The notes beneath the pieces were generated by a model that was given only the letters and a program-made list of their open reading frames with translations, did no database searches and was not told the DNA's origin. From Bacteroidales bacterium UBA6229 (GTDB lineage Bacteria; Bacteroidota; Bacteroidia; Bacteroidales; F082), in NCBI GenBank assembly GCA_002440975.1, contig DJWN01000115.1, positions 1 to 22,968 on the forward strand: a DNA stretch of 22,968 nucleotides, written 5' to 3'. This document shows positions 6,357 through 13,931 of this stretch, piece after piece (position 1 is the stretch's first letter; every line of letters begins with the position of its first letter). A program made the position numbers and the translations under genes.

Positions 6357-7565
6357 TTAAAGTGTATAAAGCAGGCTCATGCTGCCCCAGTTGTGATTTT
6401 TGGCTGTTTCAAACTCAGGCCCAATATGCGTCCATCTGATGCCAAGCCCTAGTTTTCGATAATGCCAGGAAAAACCAGCTGAAAAACGTGTCAGATTATT
6501 GGTTATTTCATCATGCCCGAAAAAGTGTGTATTTGTCTTGTTAAAAAAACCTCCATTCAAGCTGGCATTGTGTACAACATAGTGCCAGGCTGGTTGAACG
6601 AAAAACCAAAAACTTCCAGCTTGGTTTTTTGACAAAGCAGTGCTTTCTAATCCAGGTAAATAACTGTTTTTCATCCCATTGAGCAGACCTATCCGAAGTT
6701 GAAAAGCAGCACCGCCATAGGTTTGATAACTTCCCAATCCAGCTTCAATCATCCCGCTTAACTGACAGAATTTACCGGAGAATAATAGTTTTTCCAAACT
6801 CAAATCATAATTTATTAACAGATCATTGCCAATCTGATCATTCCATCCTTTGGGTTCGAGCTGATGCATAGCCGTTTGGAGGGCTTGTGCCATGGATGCC
6901 TTGCCGATTACGCCCAACCTCAGACTTGCATGAATGTTCATCCCGCGACTCATCAGTTGACTTAGATTAAAATATTCTGCTAAAAGCACACCGGCAAAAG
7001 GTCTGTCGTTGGGGTCAATTTCGATTGCTTCAGGATTTTGGGGTGTAAACATAAACTGATGAATCCTGAGACCGGTGGTATTGAAGGAGTTACTTCCTAA
7101 ATCAGGCAGGATTTTCCTTAAAATTCCGCTGTTAAATATTGGATGAACCAAACCAACCGAAAAACCATTGGTGTAGTAATAATCCGTTTCAGCAAAAATA
7201 TCGTTGTCAAATGTCAGGATGAGGTAGGAGGGATGGATGGCTGATGATTGCGCAACAAACAAAGGTTTCTCAGGCTTCATGAATACCTCCTCCGAGGTGA
7301 TATCATCAGAGGTGAGGCCAAAAATACTTATTGAAGCCAGGGTTCCGATGTCTTCTTTAAAAGTTTTTAAAGTAGTGGTTTGGGGTTTTTGAAAATCTAT
7401 CAGTGCCAGTTGTTCTTTTGCATTGATCCCGATAACAGAAGCACTCTTAGTTTCAAGCTTCAGCAAACTATTTTCCCTTTTAGGTTCAATAACCTGATCA
7501 TTGGAGTGTTTTTGACAGCCCAATAACAAAACAAAAAGGAAAAGAAGCAAGAAGCGAAAAACCAT
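6357..7565 (-). CDS. LpxR-family (DUF2219) outer-membrane protein with a lipoprotein signal
   Basis: Residues about 113-402 match lipid A 3'-O-deacylase LpxR, an outer-membrane barrel. They show the TFDNDIFAETDYYYTNGFS motif (residues 118-136; the Asn-Asp pair belongs to the active site), HQFMFTPQNP (His169, the likely catalytic His), GWNDQIGNDLLINYD, and a C-terminal strand ending SLLYTL. LpxR removes the 3'-acyloxyacyl chain of lipid A. Two points are odd for this family: the signal peptide ends in a lipobox (LLLGC, Cys17), and about 95 polar residues of no known domain separate it from the barrel. It is the first gene of the operon with DUF493, crcB, the unknown gene and acyP; a TATCTTTG box lies 18 bases upstream. 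Confidence 0.82.
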   Translation of the reverse strand: MVFRFLLLFLFVLLLGCQKHSNDQVIEPKRENSLLKLETKSASVIGINAKEQLALIDFQKPQTTTLKTFKEDIGTLASISIFGLTSDDITSEEVFMKPEKPLFVAQSSAIHPSYLILTFDNDIFAETDYYYTNGFSVGLVHPIFNSGILRKILPDLGSNSFNTTGLRIHQFMFTPQNPEAIEIDPNDRPFAGVLLAEYFNLSQLMSRGMNIHASLRLGVIGKASMAQALQTAMHQLEPKGWNDQIGNDLLINYDLSLEKLLFSGKFCQLSGMIEAGLGSYQTYGGAAFQLRIGLLNGMKNSYLPGLESTALSKNQAGSFWFFVQPAWHYVVHNASLNGGFFNKTNTHFFGHDEITNNLTRFSAGFSWHYRKLGLGIRWTHIGPEFETAKNHNWGSMSLLYTL

Positions 7566-7582
7566 AACAGAAAAACTTGGGG

Positions 7583-7590
7583 CAAAGATA
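7583..7590 (-). promoter_or_regulatory. -7 box of the lpxR-acyP operon
   Basis: On the minus strand the bases read TATCTTTG, an exact match to the Bacteroidota -7 consensus TAnnTTTG, placed 18 bases before the LpxR start codon. No TTTG is present at the usual 19-20 bases further upstream. Confidence 0.6.
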
Positions 7591-7656
7591 AATCATATCT
7601 GATTTACAGTTTTATGCTATCAAACAGAAAGACAAGTCCACAGCCATAATTAGCTT

Positions 7657-10089
7657 TTAAAATATCTTCGGATAGCGTTGTGGGTTGTATTCGTGCATGA
7701 TATTGTAAATCACATCAAACACATCTTCCGCATTGGGGTTCGAAAAATAATCACCGTCAGTGCTATAAGCAGCCCGGTGATCACGGGCCGTTAGCGTTTT
7801 GGGCTCTGCATCCAGATATTTATATCCCTGCTGATTTTCGATCACCTGTTGCATCATATAGGAAGTTGCCCCGCCGGGAACATCTTCATCGAAGAACACG
7901 ATTTTATTGGTTTTCTTCAGCGATTCAACAATGGTATGGTCCACATCAAAAGGCAGCAAAGTTTGCACATCGATAAGCTCTACATCAATACCAAACTCCT
8001 GAAGCTGAGTCACAGCATCTTTGGCAATACGGACGCAGGAACCATAAGTAACGAGGGTAAGGTCAGTGCCTTCTTTCAGGATTTCGGGTTTACCAACCGG
8101 AATTCGGTATTCTCCCAGATTCAATGGTTTTTGCTCCCTGAGGCGGTAACCATTCAGCGGTTCGATGATGAGAGCTGGTTCGTCAGAGGCCAGAAATGTA
8201 TTGTAAAATCCTGCTGCCTGTGTCATATTTCGTGGAACGGCCACATGTACTCCTCTGATAGAATTAATGACCATACTCAGTGGCGATCCGGCGTGCCAGA
8301 TGCCTTCGAGGCGATGGCCACGGGTGCTGATGATCAAAGGTGCTTTTTGTCCTCCTCGGGTACGGTATTGCAATGTAGCGAGGTCATCCGAAATAAGCTC
8401 GAGTGCATACAGTAAGTAATCAAAGTATTGAATCTCGGCGATAGGACGTAAACCACGCATGGCCAGTCCTATGCCTTGCCCGATAATTGTTGCTTCGCGG
8501 ATGCCGGTATCGCTGATGCGGAGGCTGCCATATTTTTCCTGCAATCCTTCATAAGTTTGATTTACGCCGCCAATCTTACCCACATCTTCGCCAAAGGCGA
8601 TCAGTTCAGGATATTTTTCAAAAAGTTTATCAAAATTATCCCTGAGGATTTCTCTTCCAGGAACAAGATCAGCTTTTTCATCAAATACAGGCGCAATACC
8701 GGGAATATTTTTGACTGCATTTTCTGATTCGGACCACAGATGGCTGCTATAGGCTTCACGACCTTCGGCCATTTCTTTTTCGAGCCAGCTGGTGACGTTT
8801 GTTTTTAAAGAGTTTTCGGGCTTTGTGCAGGCATCACAGATAAGTCGCAGAATCTTTTTCCCGGACGAGAGTATGTCTTTTCGGATGGGTTCACCAATTT
8901 TTGCCAGATCACTTTTGATTGCTTCTATTTTTTTTGTTTTGGCACAACTACAGGTGGTTACATCGGTCACTTTGATAAACTCATCTCTTTTATCCAACAG
9001 TGGCTGCAAAAAGTTTTTCCAGGCTTTTTTGCGTGCTTCCCTTGCGTCTTTGGCTGCTTCCTTTTCAATCTTGTCGAGCTCTTCTGCTTCGGCAATATCT
9101 TCCTTTATAATCCATTCACGCAGGTGCACCAATCCATCACGACGGATTTCTTCTTCCAGTTGCGCAGTTGATTTATAACGTTCGTGCGAGCCGGAAGTGG
9201 AATGGCCTTGTGGCTGGGTGCATTCGGTGATATGAAAAAGCACCGGAACGTGCTCTGTTCGGCATTTGTCAACACCTTCGTGATATATACGTAAAAGCTC
9301 TGGATAGTCCCAGGCACTTGCTTTGTAGATATAATAACCGTTAGAATCTCTTTCTTTGGCAAAGCCTTTCAATATTTCGGATATGCTGCCTTTTGTCGTT
9401 TGAAATTTATTGGGAACGGAAATTCCCCAGCCATCATCCCAAACGGAAATGGCCATTGGCACCTGCAAAACACCGGCAGCATTAATGGTTTCAAAGAAAT
9501 GACCTTCGGAAGTGGAGGCATCACCAATCGTACCAAAAGCTACTTCATTTCCTTTTTTGGAGAAGAAATCAGATTGCGCGAGTTTTTCGTCCTGACGATA
9601 ATAACTGGATGCCAGCGCAAGTCCCAGCAGACGCGGCATCTGGCTGGCAGTGGGGGAGGTGTCGCAGCTTGATATCTTCATTTCTGTTTGCTTCTTCCAT
9701 TCTCCTTTTTCGTCCAGTAAGCGTGTGCCAAAATGGTTGTTCATCAGGCGGCCTCCGTTTCCGGGATTAGCCTGCAGATCAGTATCACCATATAGCTGTG
9801 CAAAAAGTTCTTCGGGCGTCATCATTCCTGCTGCCAGCATAAAAGTTTGGTCGCGATAGTAACCCGACCGCCAGTCGCCTTCCCGAAAAACGCTGGCCAT
9901 GGCCAGTTGTGGCACTTCTTTTCCATCGCCAAAAATGCCAAACTTAGCCTTGCCGGTGAGCACTTCCCTGCGACCCAACAAACTGATATTTCGGCTCAAC
10001 CATCCTATATAATAATCGCGTAGAATCTCTTCCTTATTCCATGTATTTGATTTCTTTTCGGCAGGTCTCTTTTTACTCATCTGATCCAT
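7657..10089 (-). CDS. 2-oxoacid dehydrogenase E1, alpha and beta subunits fused
   Basis: The 810-residue product is the thiamine-diphosphate E1 part of a 2-oxoacid dehydrogenase complex, with both subunits in one chain. The alpha part (about 20-330) has the ThDP motif GDASTSEGHFFETINAAG (189-206) to DDGWGIS (218-224). The beta part (about 478-810) has AFGEDVGKIGGV, QYRTRGGQKAPLIISTRGHR and VFFDEDVPGGATSY. The closest class is the branched-chain (2-oxoisovalerate) type, but pyruvate cannot be excluded. The fused arrangement is usual in Bacteroidota. A charged linker (about 330-478) contains CxC (380, 382) and CxxC (418, 421). The partner E2 and E3 genes are not nearby. It has its own promoter box 35 bases upstream. 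ATG at 10080 (MSKKRPAEKK) is an alternative start. Confidence 0.93.
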   Translation of the reverse strand: MDQMSKKRPAEKKSNTWNKEEILRDYYIGWLSRNISLLGRREVLTGKAKFGIFGDGKEVPQLAMASVFREGDWRSGYYRDQTFMLAAGMMTPEELFAQLYGDTDLQANPGNGGRLMNNHFGTRLLDEKGEWKKQTEMKISSCDTSPTASQMPRLLGLALASSYYRQDEKLAQSDFFSKKGNEVAFGTIGDASTSEGHFFETINAAGVLQVPMAISVWDDGWGISVPNKFQTTKGSISEILKGFAKERDSNGYYIYKASAWDYPELLRIYHEGVDKCRTEHVPVLFHITECTQPQGHSTSGSHERYKSTAQLEEEIRRDGLVHLREWIIKEDIAEAEELDKIEKEAAKDAREARKKAWKNFLQPLLDKRDEFIKVTDVTTCSCAKTKKIEAIKSDLAKIGEPIRKDILSSGKKILRLICDACTKPENSLKTNVTSWLEKEMAEGREAYSSHLWSESENAVKNIPGIAPVFDEKADLVPGREILRDNFDKLFEKYPELIAFGEDVGKIGGVNQTYEGLQEKYGSLRISDTGIREATIIGQGIGLAMRGLRPIAEIQYFDYLLYALELISDDLATLQYRTRGGQKAPLIISTRGHRLEGIWHAGSPLSMVINSIRGVHVAVPRNMTQAAGFYNTFLASDEPALIIEPLNGYRLREQKPLNLGEYRIPVGKPEILKEGTDLTLVTYGSCVRIAKDAVTQLQEFGIDVELIDVQTLLPFDVDHTIVESLKKTNKIVFFDEDVPGGATSYMMQQVIENQQGYKYLDAEPKTLTARDHRAAYSTDGDYFSNPNAEDVFDVIYNIMHEYNPQRYPKIF

Positions 10090-10123
10090 ATATTTTCAAA
10101 AAAAAAGCTTGTGGAAATGGCAG

Positions 10124-10131
10124 CAAAGATA
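10124..10131 (-). promoter_or_regulatory. -7 box of the E1 gene
   Basis: Minus-strand TATCTTTG matches TAnnTTTG exactly, 35 bases before the E1 start. The same octamer stands ahead of lpxR, cysH and the XRE gene in this window. The -33 element is not recognisable. Confidence 0.6.
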
Positions 10132-10197
10132 ATCATTTTGAATTTTTGCCTGTAATTGCTTGAAATGCCATAATGTTTTTTTAAACAGCAGGGAAAT

Positions 10198-11490
10198 CTA
10201 TATGTTCAGTGCCTTTCGTGCAAAAAGGCTCATCAAAAGCCCACGACTGATCATGAAAAGGTGAAAAGCCAGCCAAAGACCGTGGTTGTTCCAAAAGTCA
10301 AGACCGAAATACCATACCGGCAAGAAGACAAAAACAGAAGCAATCAGCATGGTGTTTCGCATGGCTGCCGAAGCTGTTGCCCCAATATAAATCCCATCCC
10401 AGATAAATGCAGCAAAAGTGCTGATGGGAATCAAAATCATCCACCATTTGTATTTCAATGCCAAGGCAATCAATTCGGTGTTATCAGTGACCAGCCGAAT
10501 CAAATCGGAATGAAAAAGTCCGTAAGTCAGCATAAAGGGTAAACTCAACCCAAAGCCCCAAAGAAACAGATAATGGATGGTTTTCCTGATTTTGTGCCTG
10601 TCGTTCGATCCTGTGAATTTACCGATTAAAGCCTCGCCAGCATAGGCAAAGCCATCCATGAAATAGGAGAAAACAAAAAAGTATTGCAACATCATGCTGT
10701 TGATGGCCAGTATATTATTACCCAGTCCGGCCGATTCACTGGTAAAGAACGAAAGCGTGAGAATGAGTGCAATGCTGCGAATCAGAATATCAGAATTTAC
10801 CTTAAAAAAGCGTTTGAGCAAGTCTGTTTGAAACAGTACTTTACGCTTCAGGGGGAGGAAGCTGGTCCGGTAATTTATAAAGAGCAGCACAAGGCCAAAA
10901 GCCAATCCGCCATATTGGGCAAGTAATGTCCCCCAGGCAACACCTGCAACATTCATATCCATCACCTTGACAAAGAACAAGTTAAAAGCAATATTCAGGA
11001 CATTGATAAAAATGCTGAGGTACATAGGGATTCGGGTATTTTGCATTCCCACAAACCAACCCATCAGTGCCATCAGGCTCAAGGTGGCAGGTGCTGCAAA
11101 TATCCTGATATAGAAATATTCACGTGCCAATGACTTCACCTCTGCGCTGCCATCAAGCAGGTAGAAACTGACTTTTTCTATCGGGATTTGTAATGTTATC
11201 AGCAGCAAGGCCAGAGCACCTGCTATCAAGAGCGGCCTATAAAGGCCGTGTGCTATTTCTTGCTTATCGTTCCGGCCAAATGCCTGTGCAGTAAAGCCTG
11301 TTGTTCCCATTCTTAAAAATCCCAGGCTGAGATACAAAACATTAAAAATGACACTTCCCAATCCAATTGCACCAATATAAACCGCTGATCCCAGATGCCC
11401 CATCAAAGCTAAATCGACCATGCCAAGTAGCGGTACAGTAACATTACTGATGATATTCGGGATAGCAAGCTCGAGAATAGACTTGTTCAT
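10198..11490 (-). CDS. MATE family efflux transporter (DinF-like)
   Basis: The 430-residue product has twelve hydrophobic segments and begins with the DinF-type MATE signature: LAIPNIISNVTVPLLGMVDLALMGHLG, spanning helix 1 and its loop. FLRMGTTGFTAQAFGR follows, with VAGVAWGTLLAQY in helix 6. MATE proteins use proton or sodium antiport to expel cationic organic compounds at the inner membrane; the substrate here is not predictable. The start lies 20 bases after the cysH stop, so the two are probably one transcript, although no functional link is obvious. The length is normal and there is no sign of damage. Confidence 0.93.
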   Translation of the reverse strand: MNKSILELAIPNIISNVTVPLLGMVDLALMGHLGSAVYIGAIGLGSVIFNVLYLSLGFLRMGTTGFTAQAFGRNDKQEIAHGLYRPLLIAGALALLLITLQIPIEKVSFYLLDGSAEVKSLAREYFYIRIFAAPATLSLMALMGWFVGMQNTRIPMYLSIFINVLNIAFNLFFVKVMDMNVAGVAWGTLLAQYGGLAFGLVLLFINYRTSFLPLKRKVLFQTDLLKRFFKVNSDILIRSIALILTLSFFTSESAGLGNNILAINSMMLQYFFVFSYFMDGFAYAGEALIGKFTGSNDRHKIRKTIHYLFLWGFGLSLPFMLTYGLFHSDLIRLVTDNTELIALALKYKWWMILIPISTFAAFIWDGIYIGATASAAMRNTMLIASVFVFLPVWYFGLDFWNNHGLWLAFHLFMISRGLLMSLFARKALNI

Positions 11491-11510
11491 CAGTCTAATC
11501 GGTAAGAGGT

Positions 11511-12215
11511 TCAGGATTTATGCAGGCCACATTCTTTTTGTTCGGGCTGTTCCCACCACCAGCGTCCGGCGCGGATGTCTTCGCCCGGTTGAATGGCACG
11601 CGTACAGGGCTGGCAGCCGATGCTCGGGAAACCTTTATCGTGAAGCTTGTTATAAGGTATGCCTTCGGATCTGACAAAAGTCTCCACTTCCTCAGCTGTC
11701 CAGTTGATCAAAGGATTTATTTTTACCAAATCGTGCATGGCATCCCATTCAATGGCCTTCATATGGGTTCGCGTAACGGCTTGTTCCTTTCGTAATCCAG
11801 TGATCCAGGCATCCAGGTTTTGGAGGGCTCTTTTAAGTGGTTCGGTTTTGCGAATGCCACAGCACATTTTTCGGTTTTCGATGGAATCATAAAACAAATT
11901 GATGCCTTTTTCACTTACCATTTTTTCAAGCTGTCGATAATCCGGAAAATAGACTTCAATATTAAGTTTATATTTTGCTACCGTCCGGTCGATCAGATCA
12001 TAGGTTTCAGGAAAAAGACGACCCGTGTCGAGCGTAAAAATAGAAATTGGAAGATTGTTTTTGGCAATGAAATGCGTGATAATCTGATCTTCAAAACCCA
12101 GGCTGCTCGCAAAGCTTATCTTTCCGTGAAAAAGTGTGGCTGCCTTTTTCAGAATCTCTTCAGCGTTTGCCTTTGCAAGTGTTTGATTCAACTGATTGAT
12201 ATCTTCCTGTTTCAT
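11511..12215 (-). CDS. cysH: adenylyl-sulfate / phosphoadenylyl-sulfate reductase
   Basis: The product is a CysH-type reductase that turns APS or PAPS into sulfite with thioredoxin in sulfate assimilation. From the ATG at 12215 it has 234 residues: FASSLGFEDQ (P-loop-like PPase motif), TLDTGRLFPET, the Cys pair CC at 118-119 (RKMCCGIRKTEPL), CxxC at 201/204 (IGCQPCTRAI), and the catalytic ECGLH Cys229 at the tail. The extra four cysteines (CC and CxxC) bind a 4Fe-4S cluster and point to the APS-type enzyme (EC 1.8.4.10). The frame stays open for 42 more codons upstream to 12341, but that part shows no homology and contains the promoter box at 12245-12252, so I take 12215 as the start. It is divergent from the Mur ligase gene. 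Confidence 0.93.
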   Translation of the reverse strand: MKQEDINQLNQTLAKANAEEILKKAATLFHGKISFASSLGFEDQIITHFIAKNNLPISIFTLDTGRLFPETYDLIDRTVAKYKLNIEVYFPDYRQLEKMVSEKGINLFYDSIENRKMCCGIRKTEPLKRALQNLDAWITGLRKEQAVTRTHMKAIEWDAMHDLVKINPLINWTAEEVETFVRSEGIPYNKLHDKGFPSIGCQPCTRAIQPGEDIRAGRWWWEQPEQKECGLHKS

Positions 12216-12244
12216 ATTGATGATTTCTGTAGAATGAGTGCAGG

Positions 12245-12252
12245 CAAAGATA
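12245..12252 (-). promoter_or_regulatory. -7 box of cysH
   Basis: Minus-strand TATCTTTG, an exact TAnnTTTG match, lies 29 bases before the chosen start. It supports that start over the longer frame, which would place the promoter inside the gene. Confidence 0.55.
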
Positions 12253-12314
12253 AGCAATCCACCGAAAAGATAATTTGTGTTGGAGCCCTCTTCAATACAT
12301 TGACTCAAATTGTT

Positions 12315-12322
12315 TAGCTTCG
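12315..12322 (+). promoter_or_regulatory. possible -7 box of the Mur ligase gene
   Basis: TAGCTTCG differs from TAnnTTTG by one base and lies 28 bases before the Mur ligase start. A similar TACCTTCG stands before the histidine kinase. No clear -33 box is seen. Confidence 0.35.
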
Positions 12323-12350
12323 CAGGAAAATAGTTTTTCATTTAGGATTT

Positions 12351-13703
12351 ATGTCTTATTTACATTTTATTGCCATTGGCGGGAGTGCGATGCACAACCT
12401 GGCTATTGCTCTGCATCACAAGGGAGATGCGATCACAGGTTCTGATGACGAGATTTTTGAGCCTTCAAAAGGTCGGCTGAAACAATTGGGGCTGCTGCCT
12501 GACAAATTTGGTTGGTTTCCGGCGAAAATTCATACCGGCCTGGATGCAGTTATCCTGGGTATGCATGCCAAAGCGGATAACCCAGAGTTGCTTAAGGCAC
12601 AGCAAATTGGAGTTCCGGTTTTCTCTTATCCTGAGTTTCTTTACGAACAGAGTAAACATAAAAAACGTGTTGTGATTGGTGGAAGTCATGGAAAAACCAC
12701 CATCACAGCCATGATTTTACATGTTTTGAAGAAAGCAGGCATTGAGGCAGACTATATGGTTGGAGCGCAGCTGGAAGGTTTTGAGGTGATGGTAAAATTG
12801 AGTGATACTGCCAAATGGATGATCATTGAGGGCGATGAATACCTAACCTCTCCCATCGACAGGGTTCCAAAATTCCTGCATTATCATCCACATATTGCTG
12901 TGATCAGCGGCATCGGCTGGGATCATGTAAATGTTTTCCCGACTTTTGAAAATTATCTGCATCAGTTCAGGCTTTTTATTCAGGCCATCGAAAAAGGCGG
13001 TAGCTTGATTTACAGTGCATCTGACCCGGAAGTTAAAAAGCTGGCAGCAGAAGTTGAAATGGAAAAAATACCCTATTACGCACACGATTCGGCTTTGGAC
13101 AATGGTGAGCTAAAACTGAAAACAGCAACAGCTAACATTCCAATAGAAGTATTTGGAAACCACAACCTGATGAATATCAGTGCTGCTTTGGAGGTTTGTC
13201 GCAAGATGGGAGTTGGTGATGCACAGTTTTATGATGCAATTGGAAGTTTTATGGGAGCCTCCCGACGCCTGGAGCGCTGGTTTACAAAGGACGGCATTAC
13301 GGTCTTCAGAGATTTTGCCCATGCCCCCTCCAAATTACTGGCTACCGTTTCGGCTTTACGAGATCAATTTCCTAATCACAAGCTATTGGTATGCTATGAG
13401 TTACATACCTACAGCAGTTTAAGCGAGGCTTTTATTGATCATTACAAGCAATGCCTTGATCCGGCTGATGAAGCTGTGGTTTTTTATGATCCTCATGCTG
13501 TGGCCATTAAAAAACTTGCTCTGATGCCGCACGACCGTATCAGGGAAGGTTTTAGCAAAAAAGATTTGACAATTCTTGGCTCCAAACAGGAGCTGCTTGA
13601 TTATCTTCGAAGCAGTAATTTACAAAAAGCTGTGCTGGCACTGATGAGCTCCGGTAGTTTTAACGGGCTGGAGTGTGAGGAGATTATTAAGCTTTTTAAA
13701 TAA
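12351..13703 (+). CDS. mpl: Mur ligase: UDP-N-acetylmuramate:L-alanyl-gamma-D-glutamyl-meso-diaminopimelate ligase (Mpl) or close relative
   Basis: The 450-residue product is a complete Mur ligase: Rossmann-like N-domain (FIAIGGSAMHNLA, GSDDE), ATP P-loop GGSHGKTTITA (110-120), EGDEYLTSPIDR with the Mg-binding Glu (160), WDHVNVFPTFENY, GNHNLMNISAA (269-279), and C-domain RRLERW with DFAHAPSKL. EGDEY and HYHPHIAVISGIGWDHVNVF resemble Mpl, which reattaches murein tripeptide to UDP-MurNAc in cell-wall recycling, more than MurC. GSAMHNLA stands where MurC has GIGMSGLA. The assignment between Mpl and a MurC-like paralogue is not certain. It is transcribed away from cysH. The last codons are echoed by a duplicated segment just downstream. 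Confidence 0.9.
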   Translation: MSYLHFIAIGGSAMHNLAIALHHKGDAITGSDDEIFEPSKGRLKQLGLLPDKFGWFPAKIHTGLDAVILGMHAKADNPELLKAQQIGVPVFSYPEFLYEQSKHKKRVVIGGSHGKTTITAMILHVLKKAGIEADYMVGAQLEGFEVMVKLSDTAKWMIIEGDEYLTSPIDRVPKFLHYHPHIAVISGIGWDHVNVFPTFENYLHQFRLFIQAIEKGGSLIYSASDPEVKKLAAEVEMEKIPYYAHDSALDNGELKLKTATANIPIEVFGNHNLMNISAALEVCRKMGVGDAQFYDAIGSFMGASRRLERWFTKDGITVFRDFAHAPSKLLATVSALRDQFPNHKLLVCYELHTYSSLSEAFIDHYKQCLDPADEAVVFYDPHAVAIKKLALMPHDRIREGFSKKDLTILGSKQELLDYLRSSNLQKAVLALMSSGSFNGLECEEIIKLFK

Positions 13704-13896
13704 AAAAGGACTAATTGTTCGACGTAGTCTGTGACTACGCCGAACTTAGTATAGGTCGCAGATTACGCCGGACTTAGGTAAAAGGGGATATTATTGAGCT
13801 TTTTCTATGAAAAAGCTTCTAATCGTTCGACGTAGTCACAGACTACGCCGAGTATATGTAGGCCGAGCAAATGTAGTCACAGACTCCGAACTTATG
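13682..13896. repeat. tandem duplication containing the mpl 3' end and palindromic REP-like hairpins
   Basis: Unit A (about 13682-13776) and unit B (about 13789-13894) run in parallel. Each starts with ATTATTRAGCTTTTT (in A these are the last codons of mpl), then an A-rich stretch, then TAATYGTTCGACGTAGTC, a palindrome, and a second, weaker copy of the palindrome half ending CGAACTTA or CGGACTTA. Hairpin 1 is 13717-13745 and hairpin 2 is 13825-13852. Each has a 7-bp CGTAGTC/GACTACG core extended outward past one mismatch. Their loops are TGT and ACA, so the cores are inverted with respect to each other. Between them 13796-13819 forms another stem (GAGCTTTTT/AAAAAGCTT). The cluster sits between convergent genes and may end both transcripts. 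Confidence 0.8.
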
Positions 13897-13931
13897 TATT
13901 TAAAATGTTTACGAACTTATATTGAAATATA

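Noticed and set aside
12216..12341. 42-codon N-terminal extension of cysH
   Set aside because: It has no similarity to CysH proteins and contains an exact -7 promoter box; the ATG at 12215 gives the normal family length.
13717..13896. CRISPR array
   Set aside because: The repeats are palindromic, few, unequal in spacing and include the end of a coding gene; there are no regular spacers and no cas genes.
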